Part shown: positions 1 to 13,405 of the stretch, piece after piece
How the letters are laid out: each line of letters begins with the position of its first letter
Numbering within the stretch: position 1 is the stretch's first letter
Assembly: GCF_000004075.3 (NCBI RefSeq)
Contig: NC_026661.2
Location: forward strand, 3,410,001-3,474,000
Source of the DNA: Cucumis sativus
Taxonomy: Eukaryota > Streptophyta > Magnoliopsida > Cucurbitales > Cucurbitaceae
DNA length: 64,000 bases
Direction: 5' to 3'
Notes under the pieces: model-generated
Told to the model about the DNA's origin: nothing
What the model saw: the letters and a program-made list of their open reading frames with translations, nothing else
The model's database searches: none
Position numbers and translations under genes: made by a program

Positions 1-1423
1 TTTACTCGTTGCTGCACTTCCTTTACTTTTGGATTATTATTTAAATGGAAAATTTACAAAAATCACCCAGTGTTATTTGTAATTTTACCTTCAAATTGAG
101 TTCGATTTTAAGAGGTGGTTTTTGTAATTTGCTCTTATTTAATTATGAGCTAACTTAAAATTTCATAGAATAAAAAGATACTCCTTTTGTTTCGATATTA
201 CACTTGACCTTTTACCCTTTTTTTTTTTATTGAGTTTTCTTTATTGCGCCCTTATAATTTGAGAGCAATATGATTACCCTACAAGAAAAAGTGTCTCTTC
301 TGATGCCATAAACATGAGTTAGGAGTTAAATAGTTGAAAAAAATATTATTCCCTAACAAACAACATAAGAAGAGTGTCGGGAGAGCTTTCGCGTAAAAGA
401 AGAGGTTGAATCCATACAAATTCTCTTTGAGAAGCTTTTGAGGGTTTGGAAATGTTTGAGAGTGAAAGTGAAGAATTCTGAGTTGGTCCAAGCTGGTTGT
501 TGATGGAGTATTCGAAGAGTTCAAGCTTCTAATTCATCTTTGATCCATCTCCAAGCCAACTGCATTGTTGTATTGAGCTACTGAAACTTATTCAATGATA
601 TTGACTAACAGTGAACCTAGATCAAACTTGATGGCAATCGATATAAACTCAAGTGTTCTCTCTTTCTCATCTGTTTATCTTTGCTCTGTTCTTGATATCT
701 GATTACTGTACAGTAGTTTGGTTATAAGAGCTGTATATTCCTTCTATCTGGAGTGTTCAAACTGAACAGCCAATACTTTCAGTTAAGCCCTTTGCCTCTT
801 CCATTAACTTTTGTTGACCCACCGAGCTAACCAAAGTCCACTGTTTTGGTGCATGAGTCAACATTTATTGACTACATGGCTAACCTTTTGTTGGGTATGG
901 AACCAAGTGGAGCTCTAAATGAATGAATTTGGAGAAACAAGGTTTTGAAAAAACACAAGACAGCAACACATGAACGCGGGTAAGTAAAAGTTCTTCATAA
1001 AACATTTCGCACTATATTGTAATCTGTAAAAGTAATATATGGCTCCTTTATTTTCCATATAAATCACGGATCATCATTGTTTCTTTACAGGAATGACTAA
1101 CATTTACAACATGCAACTGATCAGATTTGTCTACAAATGACCATTTACAGTAATTTTTTACACCGATACTGGAAGCATGTAAAAAAAGAAAGGAAAAATA
1201 TAACCCTCAAGTGAGGATGATATTTTCAGGACCTTAAAACTTATCAAAACCCAGCTGGGTGTGAAGCATACTCACAGCCAAGTGAAATTTGGAGATCATC
1301 TTCCATTATTCTAAACTTCAGGTATAGATGACAGCAGTTCCTGATGGAAAGAAAATTGTGAGCATTATAATTACAAGATTCAGGCAGCTAACTAAAAATA
1401 AGTATCAAACATCAGAGACAGTG
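1..1423. other. Left flank; 3'UTR of the DUF688 gene, otherwise no gene
   Basis: No gene can be supported here. Roughly 1,050-1,423 is probably the 3'UTR of the minus-strand DUF688 gene. An 80-codon open frame on the minus strand near 279-524 resembles no family I know and has no splice context, so it is not called. On the plus strand a short open stretch ending near 543 could be the last exon of a gene that starts outside the window, but nothing confirms it. Confidence 0.4.
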
Positions 1424-3627
1424 TCACTCCATTACCTTTGAAAACTGTAGATGCAAGTTGTTGGTATCAGGGTTTCTAACGGTAGAATGCATATTGTGAT
1501 TGGGAGACGTAGTCACGGAAATGGGGTTAACTCGCATTGCAAAAGAAGACTGCAAAAACGATGTGTTTCTTGAAGAAGTTGGCAAAGTCCGTTTCAACCA
1601 AGATTCTGATGGAGATTTTGGTGGAGGTGGAGCAAAAGGCAGCCTTAACTGTGAATAGCCATTGCAAGAACCATCTCCATTACCGACCCTCTTGGGAAAT
1701 TCATTTCTTGAATCCTTTCCATTGGTAGCACCTTCAGAAGTTCTCAGATCAGAGGAGGCCTCAACAGGGCCAATCTTTTCATCATCCAACTCGTGCTTCT
1801 TACCATATTCTGGAAAAGTTACGTTATTCCCTTCATAACTTGACTTCTCAGGTTGTTTCCTAGTGTTATCTTTAGTGAGATCATTGGAATCGCATCGGCT
1901 GCTTGGTTTCAAGGGAAATTGGTTTTCCAGATCAAACTTCTTGTTTGCAAATCGTGAGCTTGTCAACTTTGCAGCATCCTGAGTATGTTCTGGTTTGAGC
2001 CTGGAGTAATTTGTATCCAGTTTAACCTTAAACAATGATATATCGGAACAAGTTTGCAAGCAGGAATCCAAAGATTTCAAACTGTCAGGTCTCGGAATGT
2101 TTTTTTCACCTACCGTGTTCATATTCTTGACATCTAGGGTTGCAGAATCCAGTGTACACAGTTCTTTCATTTCGGTGCTTTTAATAAAAGTATCATCAAT
2201 CATATCTCCACTGTAACTTATCCCTTTCACATCCAAAGAATTTGAACTTGAATGTGGAGATTTAATTTTGTGAACAGAATCTATGTAGAGAGTTTTCTCA
2301 ACAGGACTGGCTGAACCCGACTCGTCACTCAGTAATGCTTGAAAGCTATTTAGGCTTCTTCTACGTGATTCATTATATTCATTTGTCACAGATTTGGTAG
2401 CCTTCCCAGCGTAATCAAGAGAAGGATTTACATTGTCATGTACAGCTTGGGAAGGTTCATTTGGGTAGTTGGACATGTCCTCATCCTGCAAATGCCTGTA
2501 TAAAGAAAATGCATCGCCTTCCTGAATATTACTTTTGCCATGGTTTTTGCTGGATTTAGTTGCATTTTCTTCCAGCTGCTGCTTAGTTATTCCTTGACCA
2601 TGAATTTGTCGTCTCTCATTTACAGCATCCTTGGAACACTGGATTTCGAATAGTACAGATTGCACAGTTAGAAATTTGACATGGTGGTTACAACGAAAAT
2701 GAAAATAATAAGAGAAGAGGACAATACCCCAATTGAGCTATTACGAATTCTTCGCACCGAAGTGGCTTGCATTCTCATTCCAGGTACTGGATTTAATAAA
2801 CCAAATGAACCTTTTAAGCAAAACCGAGGAAGAAAACCACATCCCTGAGTGGAAGAGTATCCAGACTCATCATAATCATCATCTTCATCATCACTTTCTT
2901 CCATGAATATTTCTTTTACATGTTTTGTCTGAACATGCAGGTTTGGCCGACTCTGCCTATCCCTATTTGTCACCAATTTAACTTCCCTAGGCCGCTCGGT
3001 GCTTACAGTTTGTTTTCTAATAGTATGTGGAGGCGTTTCTGATGCCATTGCCTTTGCTGCAGGCAAAAATCGGTCCATCATGAAATCACGAGTATGTGGA
3101 TCCATAGAGGAGGCCTCTGAAGGTTTAATTTCTGAATCATCTAATCCACTCACTCCACTAATACTACAATTCAAGAAGAAGGATTCTGATCGAGAAAATC
3201 TATCATTTGCATCCCTGTAAACCTCCTCCTCTTCTTCTTCATCGTCGTTTCCTGACTTACAACTGGTCATCTCTTCAACTTCTTCTCTGGCATTTTCATC
3301 TAATGACGCATTTACAGAAGTATGAACTTCTTGGTTTACTTTTTGGACCCTTCCGGGTGGGAGTTTCGGGACAAGTGGAGGCCGTTTGCAAATCTGAGTA
3401 TTTGTACTGCTTTCATCCTTGGGTTTACCTGGAGTTCGCTCCCACAAAAAAGGAACAGTTCCAGGAATCCTCACTGGACCAGATTTCAATTCTGATTTAT
3501 AAACAGGAAGAGGAGGAATTTTGGATTCGGGTCTGGTTTTTTCATTAGTCTCGAATGATGTTTCTGTAGATGTAAAACGCCTCACAGAAAGAAGAGGTTG
3601 ATTAAAATCCAGCTGTTTCTCTTCCAT
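1424..3627 (-). CDS. DUF688 family protein (704 aa, two coding exons)
   Basis: Coding exons are 3627-2728 (300 codons) and 2638-1424 (404 aa plus stop). The 89-bp intron has a GT donor after GGG and a CAG acceptor, both in phase 0. The start is the Met opening MEEKQLDFNQPLL, the usual N-terminus of plant DUF688 proteins; an in-frame upstream Met lies in likely 5'UTR/intron sequence. Visible motifs are VPFLWERTPGKPK at residues 58-70, an acidic run near 128-136, a second acidic cluster near 260, and PKSPSESWLKRTLP near 640-653. The first and last of these are family hallmarks. The protein is Ser/Asn/Lys-rich and mostly low complexity, with no enzyme motif, signal peptide or membrane segment. 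The biochemical role of the family is not known to me. The family call is firm; the function is open. Confidence 0.85.
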
Positions 3628-4330
3628 CAAATTCCTTAATGAAATCATGAGGTTGATCCTGAAGAAGACCACAGTTATATTAAAACACTGCACAAAGTAA
3701 CAAAGGGCTGTTGAAGGTGCTCAAAAACAACCCCAGCTTAGATCTTTATTTGATCCACTGATCAATAGACACGAGAAAGTAAAGTTTCTGCCTAAGCTCA
3801 ATAATCTAAATGACCAAAATGAGATTCTAAACAAAATTTCACACGATGTATGATGCACTTCCATCACTAATTAGGAACCCATAAAATACCCACTTCCAAT
3901 GAATCTTGGAACTCACAGAATCCGTTCACCAAACACCTTATATTCATTCTGAACTCACCATTCGAAAAACCCAACTTAATGATCAAAATAACACGCTCCC
4001 AGAAAATGAAATCCAATAAAAAATCAGATACACAATTGGAATTAGATAATAGATGCACCTTGCACAAGAACAGTAACATAAAACATAAAACGTCAGTTAA
4101 CAAACAAGCCCCCACAACACTATGTTCATAAATTTCGAATTAAAGAAGCTAAAGAATAGCAAAAGAAACTAACCGCAATTACGGATAAAGATAGAGAAGC
4201 CTCTTTTAAGTTTGCACCGACCCAAGAACCAGTTCGATCTACTACTCCTTGTAGACAGCGAAGGAATACAAGCTGTAATTGCGAAAGAAATGAAATGACA
4301 GAGAGAGAGAGAACTTTTGTCCAAGAATCT
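3628..4330 (-). promoter_or_regulatory. Probable 5'UTR and 5'UTR intron of the DUF688 gene
   Basis: On the minus strand a plausible donor (GCG|GTTAGT, intron starting at 4173) and acceptor (TTCTTCAG, ending at 3659) define a ~515-bp intron just before the start codon. This would leave an upstream non-coding exon of about 4174-4310, next to a GA-rich tract. The frames here carry stops and no recognisable protein. The exact transcription start cannot be seen. Confidence 0.4.
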
Positions 4331-4439
4331 GAACCAAACCATGCATGGAAATTTAAAAATTAAAGAGATGATAATAAAGAGAAAGGGACATATAGAGAGA
4401 GAAAGCAGTATGTGGGTCAGTGTGGAACTTACCGGGGAT

Positions 4440-7400
4440 GACCATGGCAGAGTGGAATTTACTCATATTTAATGGAAGAAGACAGTTTGTTCGTAAAAGA
4501 AGGAAAGGAAAATAAAAGGTATGGTTTTTTTGTAAGGGGAAAGTTCTCTTTTCAATGTTAAATTACAAAATTACAAAGTTATATTGTCGGTTTGTTTAAA
4601 ACTTACGAAGCTACGCATTTACTGAACTTTTGTTTTTGTTTGTTCTTTTCTTTTGAGTTATATATAATTTATATTACTTCATATTACAACCATAATAAAT
4701 TCACACCTTTATTCGTAAAGTAAAATAAAATATATATCTAATATCGTTTACACATCCTTTGTCAGATCGATTTTATTTGAATCAGTTCGACTTAAAATTT
4801 GTAATTTTCTATAGTCATTAGCCGATTGATATTTACTCTTTGTTTTGGTTATTTGTGTAAGTTTTATGTTTGATTTGCTCACCTCTAATCTAAGGTATTG
4901 ATATCCTCATTCATTATCAAATTCTCTATTAAGTTTAGGTGAGAATAGGATTTTTGGTAATAAATTATTCAATGTTTATTTTTTCTAATAACTAAATCTA
5001 ATAATGTTTTAAATAAATAATTTATAATATAGTTTTCATTTAAAATAAATAATAATAATAAATATCATACAATAATATTTCAAATGCCAAAATATAATTA
5101 AAACGTTCCACCACAATTTTATAAATGCTCAACACATATTTTCAAATTAAATTTTACAAAATATTGTCATACACCTATGTTCAATTTCAGTTTACATATA
5201 TAAATACATGGGAACAAAAAAAATTGTTGTATCTCGTGGAGAGATATGAGATATGTTGCATCTAGTTATTGTCTTTCAAATAGAGACGGATAACATTTAG
5301 CGAAGTAATTTAGTTATAGTATTAAGAGTGATTTCTTTTTCTCTTATATATCTTTAGTGTAAATTTGGGATGACAAATTAGTGTATGACAATTTTATTTA
5401 GGACACTAGTGTTTGATTACAATAAAATTAATGATATTTTTTACTATAAAATAAAATTTAACAATGATCTTAATCATCTATAATAGAATCACTTTTAGCA
5501 TTGTCATAATACATCTAAAACTATTGTTTGTAATTTTATATGTCACCAAACAATCTATTAATTCATTTTTATAGAATCCACTGTAGTGTTACGATGGTAA
5601 GCAATAAAAAAATGAAGTATGAACAATTCTCCCTGCTATAGCATAACAATATTTTTTTTTCTAGTTTCAAATAATATAATGTTTGAATAATTAGAATAGA
5701 TATAAAATTTAGAAGTAATAATGAAGTATATAACAACATTTTTAAAAAGTTATATAAATAAAAAAGTAACCGTACTAAATTTCTATAATTGTTAGAATTT
5801 AACAGATTATATTTATAAAAAGATTTAAAATGTTGCTATATATACATATACTAATATTTTAAATCTAATTATTATACTAACAACAGTCACGTGAATCTTT
5901 TTACTCTTAATAGTTTCTTTCTTTTCATTCATAACAATTCTCCAAGTTTTTTAATATCAACCATACAAGTGAATAGTTTAAAATAATACAAACAATAATT
6001 GAAACCTACTCAAAATAATTTTGGTATTCTATATATATGTGTATATTTATTTTAAGATATTTAAGAGCAAGTTGCTGAATGTGGAGTATGATCATGTGAT
6101 GGACAATTAATTCGTACTATATAAAAAGGAGAAACGCGTTTGATATGTCACTCTCACATGCTAACTTTGGAATTTGTAATGTGCTCGTGTGGAGTTTGAA
6201 CCAAGTCCAAATACTCCAAAGTCAAGCCTTCTCTACGATTTTATTTCACCAAAATTTATTCAAAACATTGATTTTTATAAAGTATTGCATTAATCTAATA
6301 TTTAGACTACATGCTCCAATCTCTTTTTAATGCTTAAAATACAAAATTAAGATTTGTTTTCAGGGAGGATTTTGATATTTTCATTTTTGTCCATATCAGC
6401 ACATGACCTAATAGTTATTTAAATTTTAAAAGTTTGAATTTATAAACATTCCCATTTCTTTTCAACTTCTTTGTTTTATAATCTATATTTGAAAAATATC
6501 TTCAAGTTGCACTTTTAAAAGCGTTTAAAACGAGAAGTGAGTTATTATAATTCTAAGTTATGATATTTATATTTGAGATGTGGATATTTTGGTTTAGATT
6601 ATAATGATACATGTGTTTGGTGTGTAAACTATTATAGTTAAATAAACCAATAGTAAATAATAGCAAATGATTAACTCTAACAATAATGTATTTTTCACAA
6701 CCAAAATATACCAAACGGGTGACATTTTGGTTGAATACATCGTAGTAATTATAAACCATTTATTAATTTATCTTAAGATGATCTTTCAATATGGAGATGA
6801 AAATTTTAATATTTGATATGTATAATTTTGTTATCTTATAAAATATTCAAAATTCATAAATTGGAATTTGGTAACTGATTGACACTATACAACTTATATA
6901 ACCATCTCAAAATGGACATAAAAAAATCCATTGACTTTAAGTTTATCACTATACTTTTTATGCATATGGTGATAATTATTTTATTAAAGATACTTCAATT
7001 TTAGAAGAGAATCTTATTCCTATACATCCTAAAGTCAACTTTTTTTTTCTTTTAATACTTTTAATATAGAGTCAATAAAATAGTGTACACAAACCTTTCC
7101 ATTATAAAATATGAGCATTGTGAATTATACAAAAATATGTGTTTATTCGCAGATATAAACATAATTTAAGGGTGAAAACTTAAAGTCTCTAACTTTGCTT
7201 AGATCACTAGATGTCTTAATTCTTGTATTACGTTTCTTTTCTTTCTTTTTATTATTTTTTAGTTTGGCCAAATCTTGCAAATCTTCTACGCTACTATCCT
7301 ATGGTATAAAAACTTGGAGTTGATACCTATTTATCCTTTGAGATTTTGAAAGATCAAAGATAGCCCATAAAATTTAAATACAGTTTGATTGTTGGTTTAA

Positions 7401-9380
7401 CTTAACAAAAGTTTTGTAAAGTCTACTGGAGACAAAAAAAAAGGAAAATGGGGAAAGAGGATAAAAAGGTAAAGACAATATTTCATGCTATCAATGTTTA
7501 ATCGAGATACAATTTAATCATGATAGTAGAGAGTTCTTGCTCCTTGGTTAATAAATATCCTTCAATACATAAAGACCTCATATCATCTAATCATATGATT
7601 TGAAAATCAATAGAGTAATATTCGTACTAAAAAATGCATAAAAACAATTCAATTGAACCCACGACTACCACCAAACAAGTCCCTAACTCCAAAACATAAG
7701 GGAAGAAAAGAAAAAGGAACATCCTTTGAAGCCCAAGACACTCGATAAGAGAATGTCAGATAGGGTAAATTATGGTCTAAAAATGCATCTTTTCATGTTA
7801 AAAAAAAAAAAAAACTCAAAAGAAGAGTGATATTCATAATATTTGTTCATAGATGGGAGTGTTATCTAATGCACGTCACGCACAAGGTGTGCAGCCATAG
7901 GGTGTGTGGTGTCACAATCGCAACTTTTCAAGCACGTGACGGGTGATTGCGCGACATCTGTTCTAGCTCGACGAACAAGTCAGCTGTATGAAATCTGAAA
8001 ATCGCGAACAAACTCGCAGTACAATGTAGCCTCCCTTCAAGTTTTGAGATAAATTAGTTTTATAAAAGATAGGTGAAAAAGAAATACATTAAAAACTTCG
8101 TTAAATAAAACATTGAAGACCGTTAATTGCAAACAAAAAAAAAAAATTAGAATACAAAGAGCACAACAAGACTTGGTCATAGATTGAACAACTACGTCTC
8201 CCCTATAGTACATTTTAAACATTTTTAGCTCTAACAAACTTGCATATGAAAATGTTGAAACATCACACTCTAGGTCAACGACGACAAAATGAAAGTGAAT
8301 GACTAAACTAAGTACAAAGCATAAAGATAAGGTGGTTTCAGGATGTTCAACATATGGCCATGGGGCAAACAACGACACCTTGGACAAACATGCTCTCATG
8401 ACATACGGCAAGCTCAAACGTTCGAGGTTGGCATGCATGCTACCAGGCTATTCAGAGTCCAAGTCAAGACTATATTTGCAATTTTTTTAAAATGTTGCTA
8501 CCCATTATAATTAGAAAATACAGTGTATTTGAAAAAAATATATAATTGTAATACATTGTTTTAGCAAAAAAAAAAAAAAGAAAGAAAAGAAAACATAACA
8601 TAACATAATCATACTATATACATATAGTTGTACTTAGGAGTAGAAAATACAACATACAACAGCATCATACATGTATAAGGTGAAAGTAAGTGTAATCAAA
8701 ATGGTAGAATGATACATTACGCACTGATTAATTAATGGATTGCTTTCTAATCTAATATGGTAGTTAAATTTAGTGAAAGCAATTACCTTGTATTTGCATA
8801 TGATTTGACAAAAATTAAGAACAAATTAGAACAAATACTTTCTGACATCATAAACGAATGTCACTGATATTATTGATCTCATCTCCTTAATACTTCCAAA
8901 CCCTTGTCCATCACTCCCATTATATTCCTCCACAATGCAAAACTTTGGATTAACGTTTGGCAATTTCTTTTGTTGAAACATCATTCAATTGATCGTGTAG
9001 TTGATATCTGAAAATGATGTAGTTGCTACCCCGATGTTTGCTAGCGCTCCTCATCACCTTTCTTTTATACTGGTTTGGGATTTTGCTTTTCCACTCATGT
9101 TTTTAAAGCTTTTTCTATTTTTTAAAACAAAGAGTAAAAACTAAAAACTTGCTTCTAGTCTAATTTCCCTATTATGTCTCATTTGGGATTTTGCTTTTGC
9201 AATCATAAAAAGTGATCAATGTGAAAATTTCAGGGTGTGGTTGAATTGTGTATTATCGTTTAATTAAATTAAAAATAAGTTGTAATGACAAGTTTATAAA
9301 ATAAGTTGGTTTACCACAAACACTTAAAACCAATTTTTTGAGAAATGAATTATCAGTATTTAATAGCTAATCTCTTATAA
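4440..9380. other. AT-rich intergenic region without a supported gene
   Basis: The sequence is AT-rich with many homopolymer runs and stops in all frames. Short open frames at 6145-6330, 6553-6759 and 8037-8438 have no family resemblance or splice context. A retroelement-like remnant inside it is listed separately at 7850-8490. Confidence 0.6.
7850..8490. repeat. Probable retroelement-derived remnant
   Basis: This ~640-bp patch is richer in GC than its surroundings. It holds CACGTGACG and CATGCATGC-type motifs and a 133-codon minus-strand open frame (8037-8438) with no start context or domain. The composition and the conceptual peptide resemble decayed repeat sequence often mis-predicted as genes in cucurbit genomes. 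No LTRs or polymerase motifs are visible. The assignment is an inference from composition and recollection. Confidence 0.3.
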
Positions 9381-9389
9381 TTTGTATAA

Positions 9390-10620
9390 AAAACATTGAC
9401 AACTATCAATGACAATTTTTGTTGGCCAATCCTGACAAACATTTATGGTGATCGTTTTTTATTAATCTACCATTTCTTTAGTCATTGTCGATGACTATCT
9501 TTCGACAATCATTTGTCCCAGCAACTGTTGCTAGCCAACTTCCAAGATGCTTTTGGCAATTACCATGACCGACCAACTTTCAACAACTATTGTTTGACCA
9601 TCGATTGATCTTAAACGGGTTTCATCTGCTTTTTGACAATGTCTCTGACCAACTTTTAGCTATCGTCTCTTTACGATGGCTATTTGCCAACTTCTTGCAA
9701 TTGTTTTTCGACAACCACAGTCGATAATATGTGATATGTGGTCATCGTCTTTTGAGCATCCCCTTTCTAGCAACAGTTGTTGACCAACTTTCGATAATAT
9801 TTTTTGTTAATTACCATTGGTCAACTTCTAGTGGACATTGTTTGAGAATATTTATCGACTATTGACTATCCTCATAGTGTCGATGACCAACTTTCAACAA
9901 TTATTTTCTCATTAACCTCCTATAAACAATCCTCTTTGCTACCACTTTCTGTAAATAGTTACCATCCACCATTGACGAGTGTTTTTTTGTGACAGTTGTA
10001 GACCAAATTATGACATTTGATGTCACTAACCTGCAGTCACCAATTTTCGACATTGCCATCGATCAACCTTAGACTACCACTTTCTGAAAATCGTTGACAA
10101 CCAACTTCTGATGACCAATATTTTTTTATGATCGTCATTGAACAACTTCTTGGTACCCTTTTCTAGAACTATACTAACGAAGCCTCCTATCATCATTTTC
10201 CGACTACCGCTACCAACCAACATTTAGTCGCCATTTTAGGAGCCCGACATCAGTCGACTCATTTTCCTGCGATTGTCACCGATCAACCTTCGACCACCAT
10301 TTTTTGACAACCAACATCGACAAACTCTAGCCATTGTTTTTTGGTCACCACTTTTCAACAACCGTTGTCGGCCAACTTCCAACAACATTTTTTATTCTTA
10401 ACGCCGACCAAACTTTCGGTGACTTTTTTCAAGGATGCATGTCATTTGTTTTTCAATAACCATTGGCGTTCAACTTTGCGGGACCATTTTCTCGATAATC
10501 GTTACCAACCAACCTATAGTGATTGCTTTCGATAAACTTTCACCGTCCAACTTTTAACCTTTTTTTTTGTGAGCATCATGGAGCAATTTCCAACTAGTGT
10601 ACCTAAAATTTGTCTGTGAA
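9390..10620. repeat. Degenerate ~38-bp minisatellite array
   Basis: The core CCAACTT/TCAACTT recurs about every 38 bp or twice that. Examples are 9535, 9573, 9649, 9687; then 9784, 9821; 10063, 10101, 10141, 10217; and 10470, 10509, 10547. Between cores, forms of TTCGACAAC and then TTTTTGACAACCATTGTCGA repeat, so one unit is roughly CCAACTTTCGACAAC followed by ATTTTTTGACAACCATTGTCGA. Copies are strongly diverged and some spacings are off-register (about 61-66 or 97 bp), as expected of an old array with indels. No open frame of note runs through it. Confidence 0.75.
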
Positions 10621-10978
10621 ACTTTGAATCTTTAAATACAAGTGAAAAACGACCATACCATTAGAGTTATTTTTTGACAAAAAGAAAAACATCAACAATT
10701 AATTTAACCAAAATTTCCATAACAAAATAACTCAAGATCCATAAACTATCAACTCCAACATTAGAATTTTTATGAAAACAAAACATTGAAATTAAAGGTT
10801 GAATTTCTTGTGACATAAAAAAATAATAAAAGATAATTTGAAAAAGAAAAAAAAAACCCAAATTTATATTTGCACATTACTTTCGTAACGCGGAGGAAAA
10901 AAAAAAGCGCGAACGGTATTTTCCGTCTCTCATACTCTGCGAGTAAAAAGCATTACCAATTGCCATAGGCGCTGATCA

Positions 10979-11016
10979 GCAACTTCATCTTCATCTTCAT
11001 CTTCATCTTCATCTTC
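10979..11016 (+). repeat. (CTTCAT)n hexamer repeat in a 5'UTR
   Basis: About six tandem copies of a CTTCAT/CATCTT hexamer lie in the probable 5'UTR of the unresolved plus-strand gene that starts at 11148. CT-rich repeats of this kind are common in plant leaders. Confidence 0.85.
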
Positions 11017-11147
11017 GGTTCAATCGTAATCCCAAGGGATGCGATAAGATTGACGATCGACGCGGATTTCGATTCAGAAGTATCGATCCGTTGATGATTA
11101 GTTGTTGGCGGCAAACTTCTGAATCGGCACTTTTCAGAAACTTAACC

Positions 11148-13405
11148 ATGGCTGGAGGTATGAGTTTTTATTATTACTTCGAAGAATCAAATCGTTTAAT
11201 TTATTATTGGTTACGAATTTTAGCTATAGAGAATTGAAGGTCGTGCTAGTTAGCAATGGTTATTGAGAAGTGTCAGCTAAATCTGATGAGATTGAGGTTT
11301 ATCGACATTCATGTTTTTGTTTGAACATTGGTGACTTTCGCTGTTTATTACTGTATCGTTACCATTGGAATTCAAATTTTAGGAAATAATCGGTCCACTA
11401 TAAACATACTCACAGTGAACCAAGAAATCTGTGTTTAGTTGAAGTTTTGTCTAAACGTAGCATATGTCACCGACGATTTGAAGCTGTTTTTATGCTTGGA
11501 GCTCTCTGATCTTTTGCTTGTTGTTTACTGCTTTCGGATCATCTTTTTAACCTGAACTTCCCTAAGTTTGTTGGTGGCAAAGATGTTGAAACTTAGACAA
11601 GTTTTTCCACAGGGATTATCTGACCATCAAAGCATTGAAGAGTTTTGTGATAAGAATCATCCATTTAGATGCATGCCATCTGTCTAGAGACTCTGGACTC
11701 TGGATTCTAGTCATCTTGTATCTTCACTTCTATCCATATAAGTTTTCTCTGATTTGGTGTCTCATGTGTGCTGCTTCTCGCCAACACAATTCGTTCTGAC
11801 AGCGAGTTCCCTTACCATAAGTCATAGCTGTTTTCTCCAGATATTTCTTATAGACCGGGCGATGTCTAAATGATAACCATACAATAGCTGAGTTTTAGGT
11901 ATACATCATACTCATAGTTTCGATGTTGTAGATGTAACTTAAAATTTCCGTTGGCTCCTACTTTAATCGTTTACTGGTTCATTCTGCTTTCTATAATTTT
12001 AACTTTTATCTGAGTCAGAATGAATCCATAGTCTTACCGGAATGCGAAAAATCAACACCATGTACTTCTGGTTCACGTCATTAGCTAAACAATCAGATTT
12101 TTCTTCCCTCTTCAGTTTTTGCAGCATCCGTTTGTTTCAGTTGGAGCTTGTCTTTTCTTTTGATTTGTGCCAGTGCCACGTATCTTTTGGGAGATGCCCA
12201 TTTAACTGCTCTTGTGAACTTGTTAATCACAAATCTGTAAAAGAGGGTGATACTGCACAAGTGGTTCACAGTTTTGATCTCCTCCTTTACCACACCGTAC
12301 TTGGAAGACAGCACCAATTATTGAATTGAAAAGGATGGAAAAAAGATATGGCACGAATTTTCGTCTTTTGAAGATCTTAAGTTCGAAATACTAATTAATA
12401 TAAGTAAATAAAAAATGCATCACCAAATGTTAGTCCAATAAGGACAACATTAACAAGTTAATGAATATTCTAATATTATGGTAGCATGGAGATCGGGGCA
12501 GTCTTATGTTAATTTTCTTTTTGTTTTTTTCTAATGAAAAATGCTTTTATTACTAGCTCATATCAATTACTAATTTGAATTTTATTCTATTCTGTAGTGT
12601 TGGGTCCTCTAATTTTTTTTATTCGTTTTTTAATCAAACATTACTAGTTTTAGAAAGCAGTAGTAGTAATGTAGAGCATTGCATGTATCTCTAAGAATAT
12701 TTCCTACTCATGGACACATTTTTGCCTGACCAATAGAGGATGTTCAACTAGCTTTCCTACCGTCAGATTGCTCGACTTCTGAAGGAATTTTGGGAAAGAT
12801 CTGTAAAGTAAATCGCTGTCTATATACTAAGATTTTGAGATATTTAATGTTAATCAACTCTTTTATTCATTCATACTATATGTATTTGTCCGCTTGGATT
12901 TTACCATTTCTGTAAGTGGGTCCCTAGATTTTGGGTAACAAAAAGCCAAGTCTATCTTTTTTAAAATTCAGGTAATAGTAAGAATATTAGAGTTGATTGA
13001 ACATTCGTCCGTACACCTTTAGGAAGATTTCCTCATTTGTGGAACTTCAAAATGGTTGAATGGTTGTCTTGAGCTGTTTCCAGTTGAGGAAGAATACTTT
13101 TCCAGCAGGTTTGCATTAGAATAGCATCCAAGTTCTCTATTCTAGGGATGTTAGTCTACTGGCAACTAAGGATTCAAGGTAGAGACTAATCAAGCCTCAA
13201 AAGGCTGGTAAGGTCATGTTATACAATGAATCTCCGGCCGGGCTTTACATATATAAATTCGTCTTTACATGATCATATCCTAATTGTTATTTTGTAGAAC
13301 TAGAACAACATCCTAGAATGCTGTAGGCGAGTAGATATTCCCGTTCTGACCCCCTACAGTAGATTTGTTTTTGCAGAGATTATGGTAGAGGCTTCTACAT
13401 ATTAA
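11148..13405 (+). CDS. Unresolved short-protein gene with a 10-nt first coding exon
   Basis: A leader-like stretch (10,950-11,147) ends in a strong plant start context, AACCATGGCTGGAG, followed at once by a GT donor (11158). This gives a first coding exon of 11148-11157 in phase 1. An in-frame upstream ATG at 11094 would add 18 residues. Two continuations fit. Model A uses the pyrimidine-rich acceptor ending at 12115 and exon 12116-12240, giving a 44-residue peptide that is largely one hydrophobic helix. Model B uses exons 12737-12802, 13084-13108 and 13360-13405, all with AG/GT borders and matching phases, giving a 48-residue soluble, Glu-rich peptide (EDVQLAFLPSD... to EASTY). I recognise neither product. 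The locus could also be a non-coding RNA. It is convergent with MAX2, about 300 bp away in model B. Confidence 0.3.

Noticed and set aside
12093..12317. 74-codon minus-strand frame opposite the model A exon
   Set aside because: It has no domain or splice partner, and the leader and donor at 11.1 kb point to plus-strand transcription.
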